From Streptomyces sp. WM6378 (lineage in GTDB: Bacteria > Actinomycetota > Actinomycetes > Streptomycetales > Streptomycetaceae), in contig NZ_LGDD01000024.1 in assembly GCF_001279695.1 (NCBI RefSeq), positions 66,578 to 130,577 of the forward strand: a DNA stretch of 64,000 nucleotides, in the 5' to 3' direction. The notes under the pieces are model-generated. The model did not search any database and was not told where the DNA came from. It worked only from the letters and a program-made list of their open reading frames with translations. Positions 34,843 through 42,466 of this stretch are shown piece by piece. Each line of letters begins with the position of its first letter. Positions within the stretch are counted from its first letter, which is position 1. A program made the position numbers and the translations under genes.

Positions 34843-35547
34843 ATGCTGGAGCCCGCCGTCCGCCCGTCCCCCGGCCTCGCCGCCCGCTGTACGAGAGCAG
34901 TGCTCTCGCCGTGGGCGCGGCTGGGGCTGCTCGTCGTGGTGCTCGCGGCCGCCGGGAGTGCCGTCCTCGTCCTCCAGCCGCAGCGGCTGCTCGCCGAGGG
35001 CTGGCCGCCGCAGGTGGGCGGGGCCGGCGCCGTCGTGCTCTTCGCGGTGGCGTACGGGCTGTGCACGGCGGCGTTCGTGCCGCGTCCGATCCTCAATCTG
35101 GCCGCCGGGGCGCTCTTCGCCACCTGGGCCGGATTCGCGTCCTCGCTGGCGGGCACGGTGCTCGGCGCGGGCATCTCGTTCGGGCTCGGACGGGTGCTCG
35201 GGCAGGACGCGCTGCGGCCCCTGCTGCGCGGGCGCTGGCTGAAGGCGGCGGACGGCCAGCTGTCGCGGCACGGGTTCCGCTCGATGATGGCGATCCGGCT
35301 CTTCCCCGGCGTGCCGTTCGCCGGCGCCAACTACTGCGCGGCGGTCTCGCGCATGGGCTGGGCGCCGTTCCTGCTCGCGACGGGCCTCGGCTCGGTGCCC
35401 AACACCCTCGCGTACGTCGTCGCGGGCAGCAGCGCCTCGTCGCCGACCTCGCCCGCCTTCGTGATCGCCATGGGCTTCATCGTGCTGAGCGGGGCCGCGG
35501 CCGCCGTGGTGGGCTGGCGCAAGCGGCACCGGCTGCGGCAGCGGTAG
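34843..35547 (+). CDS. TVP38/TMEM64 family membrane protein
   Basis: A 234-residue integral membrane protein of the VTT/DedA superfamily. The family core is AFVPRPILNLAAGALFATWAGFASSLAGTVLGAGISFGLGRVLG and RHGFRSMMAIRLFPGVPFAGANYCAAVSRMGWAPFLLATGLG, where the R-x-x-P re-entrant motif appears as RLFPGVPF. Five or six hydrophobic helices are visible. TVP38 relatives are lipid scramblase-like; the bacterial role is not settled. A TAGTCT hexamer a few nt before the ATG at 34843, without a ribosome site, again suggests a leaderless message. Note that the window also holds a DedA and a UppP, both linked to undecaprenyl or lipid recycling, but not in one operon. Confidence 0.88.
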   Translation: MLEPAVRPSPGLAARCTRAVLSPWARLGLLVVVLAAAGSAVLVLQPQRLLAEGWPPQVGGAGAVVLFAVAYGLCTAAFVPRPILNLAAGALFATWAGFASSLAGTVLGAGISFGLGRVLGQDALRPLLRGRWLKAADGQLSRHGFRSMMAIRLFPGVPFAGANYCAAVSRMGWAPFLLATGLGSVPNTLAYVVAGSSASSPTSPAFVIAMGFIVLSGAAAAVVGWRKRHRLRQR

Positions 35548-35757
35548 GGCTCAGGCCCACCGAGGCTCACCGCGATCCGGACGGCCACGCTTCCCCCGGG
35601 CCTCGCGGCGTCAACCATCCGTTAACCCACGGCCGTTACCGTGCCCTCGATCCGCGCAAGATCTCCGGTTGCAGCCGTGCTGCCCCCGGTGCTCCGGCCG
35701 GTCCCCGTCGTGCCCGACCGGCCGTGGCCCCGACCCTCTTGGATGGCGCAGCAACCC

Positions 35758-36630
35758 ATGTCTTGGTTCGAATCGTTCATACTCGGGCTCGTCCAGGGGC
35801 TCACGGAGTTCCTGCCCGTCTCCTCCAGCGCGCACCTGCGGCTGACCGCGGCCTTCGCGGGCTGGCAAGACCCGGGTCCGGCGTTCACGGCGATCACACA
35901 GATCGGCACCGAGACGGCCGTCCTCATCTACTTCCGTACGGACATCGCGCGGATCGTGTCGACCTGGTTCCGCTCGCTCACCGACCGCTCCCTGCGCCAG
36001 GACCACGATGCGCGGATGGGCTGGCTCGTCATCGTCGGCTCGATCCCGATCGGGGTGCTCGGCATCGTCCTGAAGCACCAGATCGACACGTCCTTCCGCG
36101 ATCTGCGGGTGATCGCCACCACCCTGGTCGTGATGGGCGTCGTGCTCGGCGTCGCCGACCGGCTCGCGGCCCGCGACGAGTCGGGCGGCCGCCACCGGGC
36201 CGCCAAGGAGCGCAAGTCGCTGCGCGAACTCAGCACCAAGGACGGTCTGATCTACGGCATCTGCCAGGCCATGGCGCTGATCCCGGGTGTCTCGCGCTCC
36301 GGCGCCACCATCAGCGGCGGCCTCCTGATGGGCTACACCCGCGAGGCGGCGGCCCGTTACTCCTTCCTGCTCGCCATCCCGGCCGTCCTCGCCTCGGGGG
36401 TCTTCGAGCTGAAGGACGCGGGCGGCCCGGGTCAGGCCCCGATGCTTCCGACGCTCTTCGCCTCGGTCATCGCCTTCGGCGTGGGATACGCGGTCATCGC
36501 GTGGTTCATGGCCTTCATCTCCAACAAGAGCTTCATGCCCTTCGTGGTGTACCGCATCGTGCTCGGCGTCGCCCTGTTCGCCCTCATCGCCGCGGGCACC
36601 CTCAGCCCGGACGCGGGCGGGGGACTCTAA
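35758..36630 (+). CDS. uppP: Undecaprenyl-diphosphatase (UppP/BacA)
   Basis: A 290-residue polytopic membrane enzyme that removes a phosphate from undecaprenyl diphosphate so the carrier can be reused in cell wall synthesis; it also gives bacitracin tolerance. Signature motifs are LGLVQGLTEFLPVSSSAHL (residues 8-26) and ALIPGVSRSGATISGGLLMG (about 180-199), which carry the catalytic Glu, His/Ser and Arg residues. Seven to eight hydrophobic helices are visible. I choose the ATG at 35758 (MSWFESFILG); ATG 35743 would add five residues and the longer frame back to 35641 is Pro/Arg-rich and unlike the family. Many Streptomyces carry more than one uppP, so this may not be the only copy. Confidence 0.95.
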   Translation: MSWFESFILGLVQGLTEFLPVSSSAHLRLTAAFAGWQDPGPAFTAITQIGTETAVLIYFRTDIARIVSTWFRSLTDRSLRQDHDARMGWLVIVGSIPIGVLGIVLKHQIDTSFRDLRVIATTLVVMGVVLGVADRLAARDESGGRHRAAKERKSLRELSTKDGLIYGICQAMALIPGVSRSGATISGGLLMGYTREAAARYSFLLAIPAVLASGVFELKDAGGPGQAPMLPTLFASVIAFGVGYAVIAWFMAFISNKSFMPFVVYRIVLGVALFALIAAGTLSPDAGGGL

Positions 36631-36660
36631 CTCACGTATTGCATACGGGAGTTGGGGTGC

Positions 36661-37038
36661 TCAGCCCGCCGACTCCTCGGGGCCGTCCCCCTTGAGCTCC
36701 TCCGCGCGCAGCGCCAGGTCCTGGAGCACATCGGCCGATGTCATGTCCCGCTCGCCGGAGTCGTGGACCTGGGCGAGAGCCACGAACGCCAGGCTGAACG
36801 CGGCCACGAGCTGCCGGATGGCCCCGCCGACCTCCCGCGCCACGAGGGTGGCCATCTCCTGCGGGGTGGCGTCGGCGGGGATCTCGATGTGCGGCATCGT
36901 CTCGTTGAGCAGAGCGGTGACGATGCCGATCTCCGTGTCGGGGGCTCCCCGTTCGGCCTCCGCCTCGATGCGGCGGCGGTAGTCCCCGGCCTCGGTGAGA
37001 ATGCCGATCACTCGCTTGAGAACCTCGCTCTGCTCCAT
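36661..37038 (-). CDS. Conserved hypothetical protein, helical
   Basis: A 125-residue acidic protein starting at the ATG at 37038 (MEQSEVLKRVIGILTEAGDYRRRIEAEAERG). I do not recognise a named family. It appears all-helical, with a central segment TLVAREVGGAIRQLVAAFSLAFVALAQVHD that is amphipathic and a charged C-terminal tail LRAEELKGDGPEES. There is no signal peptide. It is convergent with uppP (30 bp between stops) and divergent from the tiny protein gene at 37248. Normal codon use supports it as real. Confidence 0.7.
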   Translation of the reverse strand: MEQSEVLKRVIGILTEAGDYRRRIEAEAERGAPDTEIGIVTALLNETMPHIEIPADATPQEMATLVAREVGGAIRQLVAAFSLAFVALAQVHDSGERDMTSADVLQDLALRAEELKGDGPEESAG

Positions 37039-37234
37039 GCCGCGAGGATAGGCGGCGAGGCCCGCCCGGGCGCCGGACAACGCCCCGACCGCGCCGGGCA
37101 GTTGCCACGCCCGTACGGCCAGCTGTCCGGATCTCGCCCCCGGCACCCCGCCGGCAGTGGCCCTCCCACGCCACTCAACCGCCGCATGTTGGCTGAGAGT
37201 TCCCACTCCGTGGCGGTGGGTCACCTGATGGCCG

Positions 37235-37240
37235 TAGGGT
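37235..37240 (+). promoter_or_regulatory. Probable -10 element, leaderless start at 37248
   Basis: TAGGGT ends 7 nt before the ATG at 37248 with no ribosome site between them. The next small gene (37542) has the same layout with TAGCCT at 37530-37535, 6 nt before its ATG. No good -35 is seen for either. Confidence 0.45.
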
Positions 37241-37247
37241 TGTCCCC

Positions 37248-37424
37248 ATGCCCCCGACTTTCGACCGCCGCTCCCTTCGCCCTGCCGACGTGGTGAACGC
37301 GGAGATCCGCTCGCTGTGGGAGCGGTCCGACGGACGCCTCTCGCCCGAAGAGGAGGAGCGCTACCACTGGCTCCTGGTCGAGTGGGCCGCGGCCGTGCGC
37401 CAAGACACCGCCCAGGCAGCCTGA
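37248..37424 (+). CDS. 58-residue small protein, paralogue of the next gene
   Basis: A 58-residue protein starting MPPTFDRRSLRPADVVNAEIRS. I do not know a named family. The second half, EEEERYHWLLVEWAAAV, closely resembles EEYERLLAEWAAAV in the following small protein, and the N-proximal NAEIRSLW matches NDAIRALV, so the two are tandem paralogues. The profile is two short amphipathic helices with acidic and aromatic residues, as in small regulatory or adaptor proteins. There is no ribosome site but a -10-like TAGGGT lies 7 nt upstream, suggesting a leaderless message. Confidence 0.7.
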   Translation: MPPTFDRRSLRPADVVNAEIRSLWERSDGRLSPEEEERYHWLLVEWAAAVRQDTAQAA

Positions 37425-37541
37425 CACCGGGCGGGCCAAACGTCCCAAACCCTGTGATCTTGGCCACCCCGCACCGCTCCCACCTGGGGTTCGGCGCATT
37501 TGGCGGGGGCGGTTGTCCGACCGGACCCGTAGCCTGGTCGC

Positions 37542-37739
37542 ATGTCTTCCTCCCCCGAGCGGTCCGGCCCCGCGCCGTCCGACGCGGACGCCGCCAACGA
37601 CGCCATCCGTGCGCTCGTCGACGGCGCGGACGAGCACTGGCCCGCGGAGGAGTACGAGCGGCTGCTCGCCGAGTGGGCCGCGGCGGTGGGCGAAAGCGCC
37701 CCGGTGGCGGCGGGAGCCCCCTCGCTGCGGCGGGCCTGA
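37542..37739 (+). CDS. 65-residue small protein, paralogue of the previous gene
   Basis: A 65-residue acidic protein (MSSSPERSGPAPSDADAANDAIRALVDG...). Like its neighbour it contains an EEYERLL-EWAAAV helix and a preceding N-x-x-I-R-x-L helix; the N-terminal 18 residues are Ser/Pro/Ala-rich and probably disordered. The gene is 117 bp after its paralogue, with its own leaderless-type -10 TAGCCT at 37530-37535. Function is unknown. The two copies differ at both ends, so the duplication is not recent. Confidence 0.72.
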   Translation: MSSSPERSGPAPSDADAANDAIRALVDGADEHWPAEEYERLLAEWAAAVGESAPVAAGAPSLRRA

Positions 37740-37791
37740 GCCGCGCGAATTCCAGTTGCTGTGGCCCTCGTCACGGTGTTGGAGTGGCCGG

Positions 37792-38592
37792 ATGGACACC
37801 GACGCGCTGAACGGCGACACCGATGACGAGTTGCTCGCGATCTTCGACCGGCAGCTGCGGGAGAACGCCCTGCCCGACGGTCCCGGCGCGACGGTCGAGC
37901 GGACCGGCGACGTCGTACGGCAGGTGGGTCCGGGCCACGTGTGGAACGGCATCCTCTGGTCGGACCTGACCGCGGCGAACGCGGACGCGGAGATCGCGGC
38001 ACAGGCCCGCCACTTCGCCTCGCTCGGCAACGAGTGCGAGTGGAAGCTGTACGCCCACGACTGCCCCGCCGACCTCGGCCGGCGCCTGCTCGCGGCCGGG
38101 TTCGAGGCCGAGCCCGCGGAGACCGTCATGGTCGCCCGGGTCGCGGACCTCCCCCGCGACGTCGAGCCCGCCGACGGCATCACGCTGCGCCCGGTGACCG
38201 ACGCGGCCGGGGTCGACCTCATGGCGTACGTCCACGAGCGGGCCTTCGACAACGACGGCGCCCGGTTCCGTGCGCGCCTCCTCGCCCAGTTCGCCGAGGC
38301 CCCCGAGACCGTCACGGCGGTCGTCGCCATGGCCGGTGACGTGCCGGTGAGCGCGGCCCGCATGGACTTCCACCCCGGTACGGAGTTCGCCAGCCTGTGG
38401 GGCGGCGGCACCCTGCCCGAGTGGCGCGGCAAGGGGATCTACCGCGCCCTGATCGCCTACCGCACCCGGATCGCCGCCGAGCGCGGCTACCGCTACCTCC
38501 AGGTCGACGCCTCCGACCAGAGCCGCCCCATCCTGCGGCGCCTCGGCTTCACCCCGCTGACGGTGACGACGCCGTACATCCGGCAGCCGTAA
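37792..38592 (+). CDS. GNAT family N-acetyltransferase
   Basis: A 266-residue protein. The N-terminal 110 residues (DDELLAIFDRQLRENALPDGPGATVERTGDVVRQVG...) are a variable domain found in many actinobacterial GNATs, and the C-terminal half is the catalytic GNAT fold: ITLRPVTDAAGVDLMAYVH, VTAVVAMAGDVPVSAARMDF, and the acetyl-CoA-binding motif LPEWRGKGIYRALIAYRTRIAAERGYRYLQVDASDQSRPILRRLGF. The pyrophosphate loop is Q/R-x-x-G-x-G/A type (RGKGIY). The start at 37792 has no clear ribosome site. The substrate cannot be predicted. It is convergent with a crotonase gene, 13 nt between stops. Confidence 0.93.
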   Translation: MDTDALNGDTDDELLAIFDRQLRENALPDGPGATVERTGDVVRQVGPGHVWNGILWSDLTAANADAEIAAQARHFASLGNECEWKLYAHDCPADLGRRLLAAGFEAEPAETVMVARVADLPRDVEPADGITLRPVTDAAGVDLMAYVHERAFDNDGARFRARLLAQFAEAPETVTAVVAMAGDVPVSAARMDFHPGTEFASLWGGGTLPEWRGKGIYRALIAYRTRIAAERGYRYLQVDASDQSRPILRRLGFTPLTVTTPYIRQP

Positions 38593-38605
38593 GAGCCGCC
38601 GGCGT

Positions 38606-39391
38606 TCAGTCCCGGCCCTCGAACGCGCCGTGCCGGCCCGCCCCCGCCGCGAACCTCGCCGCTCCCTCGGCCGCCTCCTCCAGAGCCTGGGCGCCGTGCC
38701 GCACCTCGCCCAGCAGGGCTTCCGGCTCGGTGCGGCCCTCCTGTTCCAGCAGGGACATCCGGTCGTGGCGCAGGCACGTCTGCGGGAAGGCGGCGATCTC
38801 CGCGGCCAGCCGTTCCGCGGCCGCGCGGGCGGTGCCGCTCGGCACGATCCGGTCGGCGAGGCCGATGGCGCGGGCCTCGGCCGCGTCCACCGGCCGCCCG
38901 GTGAGTACGAGGTCCATGGCGCGACCCGCCCCGATGAGCCTCGGCAGCCGTACCGTGCCGCCATCGATCAGGGGCACCCCCCAGCGGCGGCAGAAGACCC
39001 CGAACACGGCGTCCTGCTCCATCACCCGCAGATCGCACCACAGCGCGAGTTCGAGGCCGCCCGCCACGGCGTGCCCGGCGACGGCCGCGATCACCGGCTT
39101 GGAGAGCCTGAGCCGGGTGGGGCCCATCGGGCCGTCGCCGTCCTCGGTGACCGTGTTGCCGCGTTCGGTGCCGATCGCCTTGAGGTCGGCGCCCGCGCAG
39201 AACGTGCCGCCCTCGCCCCAGAGCACCGCCACCGCGGCCTGCTCGTCGGCCTCGAAGGCGCGGAAGGCGTCGGCCAGGGCCTTCGCGGTCGGGCCGTCCA
39301 CCGCGTTGCGCACGCCGGGCCGCGAAAGGACCACCGTCGTGACCGGACCGTGCCGTTCGCTGCGTACCGCTGGAGCCGTCTCGTCAGTCAT
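38606..39391 (-). CDS. Crotonase/enoyl-CoA hydratase family protein
   Basis: A 261-residue crotonase. The ATG at 39391 (MTDETAPAVRSERHGPVTTVVLSRPGVRNAV) is chosen over the farther 39463. The oxyanion-hole segments are GTFCAGADLKAI and, after SKPVIAAVAGHAVAGGLELALWCDLRVM, the second glycine-rich turn. At the usual catalytic Glu positions, FCRRWGVPLIDGGTVRLPRLIG shows the loop CRRWGVPLIDGG, without the standard pair of Glu residues, so hydratase activity is not assured and isomerase- or dehydrogenase-like variants are possible. No beta-oxidation genes are adjacent. It is divergent from an NTF2-like gene (83 bp). Confidence 0.9.
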   Translation of the reverse strand: MTDETAPAVRSERHGPVTTVVLSRPGVRNAVDGPTAKALADAFRAFEADEQAAVAVLWGEGGTFCAGADLKAIGTERGNTVTEDGDGPMGPTRLRLSKPVIAAVAGHAVAGGLELALWCDLRVMEQDAVFGVFCRRWGVPLIDGGTVRLPRLIGAGRAMDLVLTGRPVDAAEARAIGLADRIVPSGTARAAAERLAAEIAAFPQTCLRHDRMSLLEQEGRTEPEALLGEVRHGAQALEEAAEGAARFAAGAGRHGAFEGRD

Positions 39392-39474
39392 GGCGCCAGC
39401 GGTAGCACGGGTCGCCAACCAGCCACAAGTGCAGGGCTCTTGGCGTTCCGGGCCCGCTGGCACAGACTGAACCG

Positions 39475-39954
39475 ATGACGCAGCGCGTGGATCTCGGGAC
39501 CCTGCTCGACCGTTTGGCCATCGACGAACTCATCACCGGATATGCCGCGGCCGTCGACGACGGGGACTGGACCGCCTACCGCGCCCTGTTCGCCGCCGAC
39601 GGCCGCGCCGACTACCGCCCGGCGGGCGGCATCGAGGGCCCGGCGCAGGAGGTGGCCCGCTGGCTCGCGGAGACCATGCGGCTCTTCCCGGTCCGCCAGC
39701 ACCTGATCACCAACCGGCTGCTGACCCTCCAGGATCTCGGCGGCTACCCGGGCGACCGGGCCGAACTGCGCGCCGACTACCTCAACCCGATGTGCTTGGG
39801 CGCCAACGGCGACGGCACCCCGCCCACGCCCGACTTCGAGGCCGGCGGTCGCTACACGTTCTCGCTGGTCCGCACGGACGCGGGCTGGCGGCTGCGGTCG
39901 GTGACCGTGCACGAGAAGTGGCGGCGGATGTCGGGGGCGCTCGCCGGGGGCTGA
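39475..39954 (+). CDS. NTF2/SnoaL-like protein
   Basis: A 159-residue protein with the SnoaL-like (cone-shaped NTF2) fold. The first helix-strand block RLAIDELITGYAAAVDDGDWTAYRALFAADGRADYRPAGG is characteristic, and the terminal strands YTFSLVRTDAGWRLRSVTVHEKWR close the barrel. Members include ketosteroid isomerase-like and polyketide cyclase-like enzymes, but many are uncharacterised. A His/Asp catalytic pair cannot be assigned with confidence. It starts with ATG at 39475 and is 111 bp before lnt, possibly in the same transcript. Confidence 0.85.
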   Translation: MTQRVDLGTLLDRLAIDELITGYAAAVDDGDWTAYRALFAADGRADYRPAGGIEGPAQEVARWLAETMRLFPVRQHLITNRLLTLQDLGGYPGDRAELRADYLNPMCLGANGDGTPPTPDFEAGGRYTFSLVRTDAGWRLRSVTVHEKWRRMSGALAGG

Positions 39955-40065
39955 GCGCGCGGGCGGGACGCGCCGGGCGCCGGGCCGTCTGTGCGCGGCG
40001 ACGCCCGACCCGCACACTGGCAGGGGGAACCCAACGGATCACGGGGGCGGGCAAGGAGGCGCGGC

Positions 40066-41637
40066 ATGCGGATTCCGGTCGGCCGTCACACACCGCGTCT
40101 GAGTTCCGCCTGGTGGCGCGGGGCGGCCGCGGTGCTCGCCGGGGCGCTGCCCTCGCTGGCCTTCCCGGCGCCCTCGCTGTGGTGGTTCGCCTACGTCGCC
40201 CTCGTGCCCTGGCTGCTCCTGATCCGTTCCGCCGGCAGCGTGCGGCGGGCCGCGCTCGACGGCTGGCTCGGCGGCATCGGGTTCATGCTCGCGGTGCATC
40301 ACTGGCTGCTGCCGAGCCTCAATGTCTTCATCGTGGTCCTGGCCGCTCTGCTCGGGCTGCTGTGGGCGCCGTGGGGCGTCCTGGTGCGCTCGACGCTGGG
40401 CGGCGGGCCCTCCGTTCTGCGCGCGCTGGCCGCCGTCGCGGTGGTGCCCTCGGGCTGGCTGATGGTGGAGCTCGTCCGGTCGTGGCAGGGGCTCGGCGGG
40501 CCGTGGGGGCTGCTCGGCGCGAGCCAGTGGGAGGTCGCTCCGGCGCTCCGGCTGATGTCGGTGGGCGGGGTGTGGCTGGTGAGCCTGCTCGTGGTGGCGG
40601 TCAACACCGCCATCACCCTCTGTGTGGCGCTCCCCCCTGTGCGTACCGCCATGGTGTCCGTCCTTGCGGTGTGCGCCCTCACCGCCGGAGCGGTGTGGAT
40701 GTGGGCTCCGCACATGCAGCGGGACGGCCGGATCAGGGTCGCCGTGGTGCAGCCCGGTGTGATCGAGAACGGGGATGCCCGGTTCGCCCGCAGCGAGGCG
40801 CTGACCCGTGCGCTGGCCGGGCAGCACGTGGATCTCGTCGTGTGGGGAGAGAGCAGTGTCGGGCAGGATCTGAGCGCCCGGCCGGACCTGGCCGCGCGGA
40901 TCGCGAAGCTGTCCGAGGACCTGGGCGCGGACATCCTGGTGAATGTGGACGCGCGCAGGTCCGACAAGCCGGGGATCTTCAAGAGCTCGGTCCTCGTCGG
41001 GCCCGGGGGTCCGACCGGGCAGCGCTACGACAAGATGCGGCTCGTGCCGTTCGGCGAGTACATCCCGGCGCGTTCGCTGCTCGGCTGGGCGACCTCGGTC
41101 GGCAAGGCGGCGGGCGAGGACCGACAGCGGGGCACGACGCCCGTGGTGATGACGCTGCCGTCCGCGGTACGGGTGGGGCCGCTGGTGTGCTTCGAGTCCG
41201 CGTTCCCCGACATGAGCCGTCATCTGGTGCGCATGGGCGCCCAGTTGCTCATCGCGCAGTCCTCGACCTCGACGTTCCAGGACACCTGGGCGCCCGCCCA
41301 GCACGCCTCGCTGGCCGCGCTGCGCGCCGCCGAGACGGGCCGCCCGATGGTCCACGCGACGCTGACCGGCATCAGCGCGGTCTACGGCCCCGCAGGCGAG
41401 CGGATCGGCAACTGGATCGGCACGTCCGCGAGCACCTCCGCGGTGTACGACGTGCCGCTCGCCACCGGCACCACCCCCTTTGTGCGGCTCGGCGACTGGG
41501 CGGTGTACTCGGCGCTCGGCGCCCTCGCCCTGTTCTGCGCGGCCGAGGGCGTGCGTGCGCTCAGGAGGCCTGCTCCAGGGCCTCCCGCACCACCCTCTCG
41601 CACAGCTCATGAGTCGCCAGCGCGTCCTGCGCGCTGA
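40066..41637 (+). CDS. lnt: Apolipoprotein N-acyltransferase
   Basis: A 523-residue membrane enzyme that adds the third acyl chain to the N-terminal Cys of lipoproteins. AAGGAGG lies 6 nt before the ATG at 40066. The first 215 residues form about six to seven hydrophobic helices, and the C-terminal half is a nitrilase-like domain with the catalytic triad visible: Glu in DLVVWGESSV, Lys in YDKMRLVPFGEYIP, and Cys in VGPLVCFESAFPD. Length matches the family. Many Streptomyces carry two lnt genes, so this may be one of a pair. Its 3' end overlaps the convergent oxidoreductase gene by 77 bp. Confidence 0.93.
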   Translation: MRIPVGRHTPRLSSAWWRGAAAVLAGALPSLAFPAPSLWWFAYVALVPWLLLIRSAGSVRRAALDGWLGGIGFMLAVHHWLLPSLNVFIVVLAALLGLLWAPWGVLVRSTLGGGPSVLRALAAVAVVPSGWLMVELVRSWQGLGGPWGLLGASQWEVAPALRLMSVGGVWLVSLLVVAVNTAITLCVALPPVRTAMVSVLAVCALTAGAVWMWAPHMQRDGRIRVAVVQPGVIENGDARFARSEALTRALAGQHVDLVVWGESSVGQDLSARPDLAARIAKLSEDLGADILVNVDARRSDKPGIFKSSVLVGPGGPTGQRYDKMRLVPFGEYIPARSLLGWATSVGKAAGEDRQRGTTPVVMTLPSAVRVGPLVCFESAFPDMSRHLVRMGAQLLIAQSSTSTFQDTWAPAQHASLAALRAAETGRPMVHATLTGISAVYGPAGERIGNWIGTSASTSAVYDVPLATGTTPFVRLGDWAVYSALGALALFCAAEGVRALRRPAPGPPAPPSRTAHESPARPAR

Positions 41638-42466
41638 GCGTCTTGCCCGCCCGCACGGCGTCGAGGAAGGCGAGGACGGACTGCTCGATGCCGCGCTGGC
41701 GGGCGACGGGCACCCAGTCGCCGCGGCGGCGCACGGTCGGCTGGCCCTTGTGGTCCACGACCTCGGCGAGGTTGAGGACCTGGCGCTTGGTGTCCTGCCC
41801 GGAGACCTCCAGGATCTCCTCGGTGGACCCGTTCATCCGGTTCATGGTGCCGATCGCGGTGAACCCGTCGCCCGAGAGCTGGAGGACGACGTGCTCCATC
41901 AGCCCCTCGCGCACGCGGGCCCGTACGACGGTGTGCTCGATCTGTCCCGGCACCAGGAAGCGGAGCGTGTCCACGACATGGATGAAGTCGTCGAGCACCA
42001 GGGTGCGCGGGTCCTCGGGCAGCCCGACGCGGTTCTTCTGCATCAGGATGAGCTCGCGGGGATGGTCGGCGCACTGGGCGTAGCCGGGCGCGAGGCGCCG
42101 GTTGAAGCCGACGGCGAGGCTGACGCCGCGCTCCTCGGCGAGCGCCACGAGCCGCTCGGAGTCGGCGAGTTCGTACGCCAGCGGCTTGTCGACATAGGTC
42201 GGTACGCCCGCTTCGAGCAGCCGGGCCACGATTTCGGGGTGCACCGCGGTCGGCGCGTGCACGAATGCCGCGTCGAGGTCCTGCGCGAGCAGCGAGTCGA
42301 GGTCGGTGTGGCGCTGCGCGGCCGGTATGTGGTGGGTGTCGGCCACCGCGGCCAGGGTGGCCGGGGTGCGGGTCTGCAGATGCAGTTCCGTGTCCGCCAG
42401 CGTGGTCAGAACCGGCAGATAGGCCTTCTGCGCGATGTCCCCGAGTCCGATGCATCCGACCTTCAC
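41561..42466 (-). CDS. Gfo/Idh/MocA family oxidoreductase
   Basis: A 301-residue NAD(P)-dependent oxidoreductase. The Rossmann start is MKVGCIGLGDIAQKAYLPVL (GxGxxA), followed by the family signature AAFVHAPTAVHPEIVARLLEAGVPTYVDKPLAYELADSE with the catalytic Lys in DKPL. A C-terminal alpha/beta domain includes FNRRLAPGYAQ and LVLDDFIHVVDTLRFLV with a D-x-x-x-H metal/proton-relay-like pair. The start is GTG at 42466, overlapping the monooxygenase stop as GTGA with AAGGAG upstream, so the two genes form an operon. Substrates are sugars or cyclitols in known relatives. Its 3' end overlaps lnt. Confidence 0.92.
   Translation of the reverse strand: MKVGCIGLGDIAQKAYLPVLTTLADTELHLQTRTPATLAAVADTHHIPAAQRHTDLDSLLAQDLDAAFVHAPTAVHPEIVARLLEAGVPTYVDKPLAYELADSERLVALAEERGVSLAVGFNRRLAPGYAQCADHPRELILMQKNRVGLPEDPRTLVLDDFIHVVDTLRFLVPGQIEHTVVRARVREGLMEHVVLQLSGDGFTAIGTMNRMNGSTEEILEVSGQDTKRQVLNLAEVVDHKGQPTVRRRGDWVPVARQRGIEQSVLAFLDAVRAGKTLSAQDALATHELCERVVREALEQAS

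Noticed and set aside
39475..39954. NTF2-like gene as part of a polyketide pathway
   Set aside because: No polyketide genes are near; the fold alone does not support the assignment.
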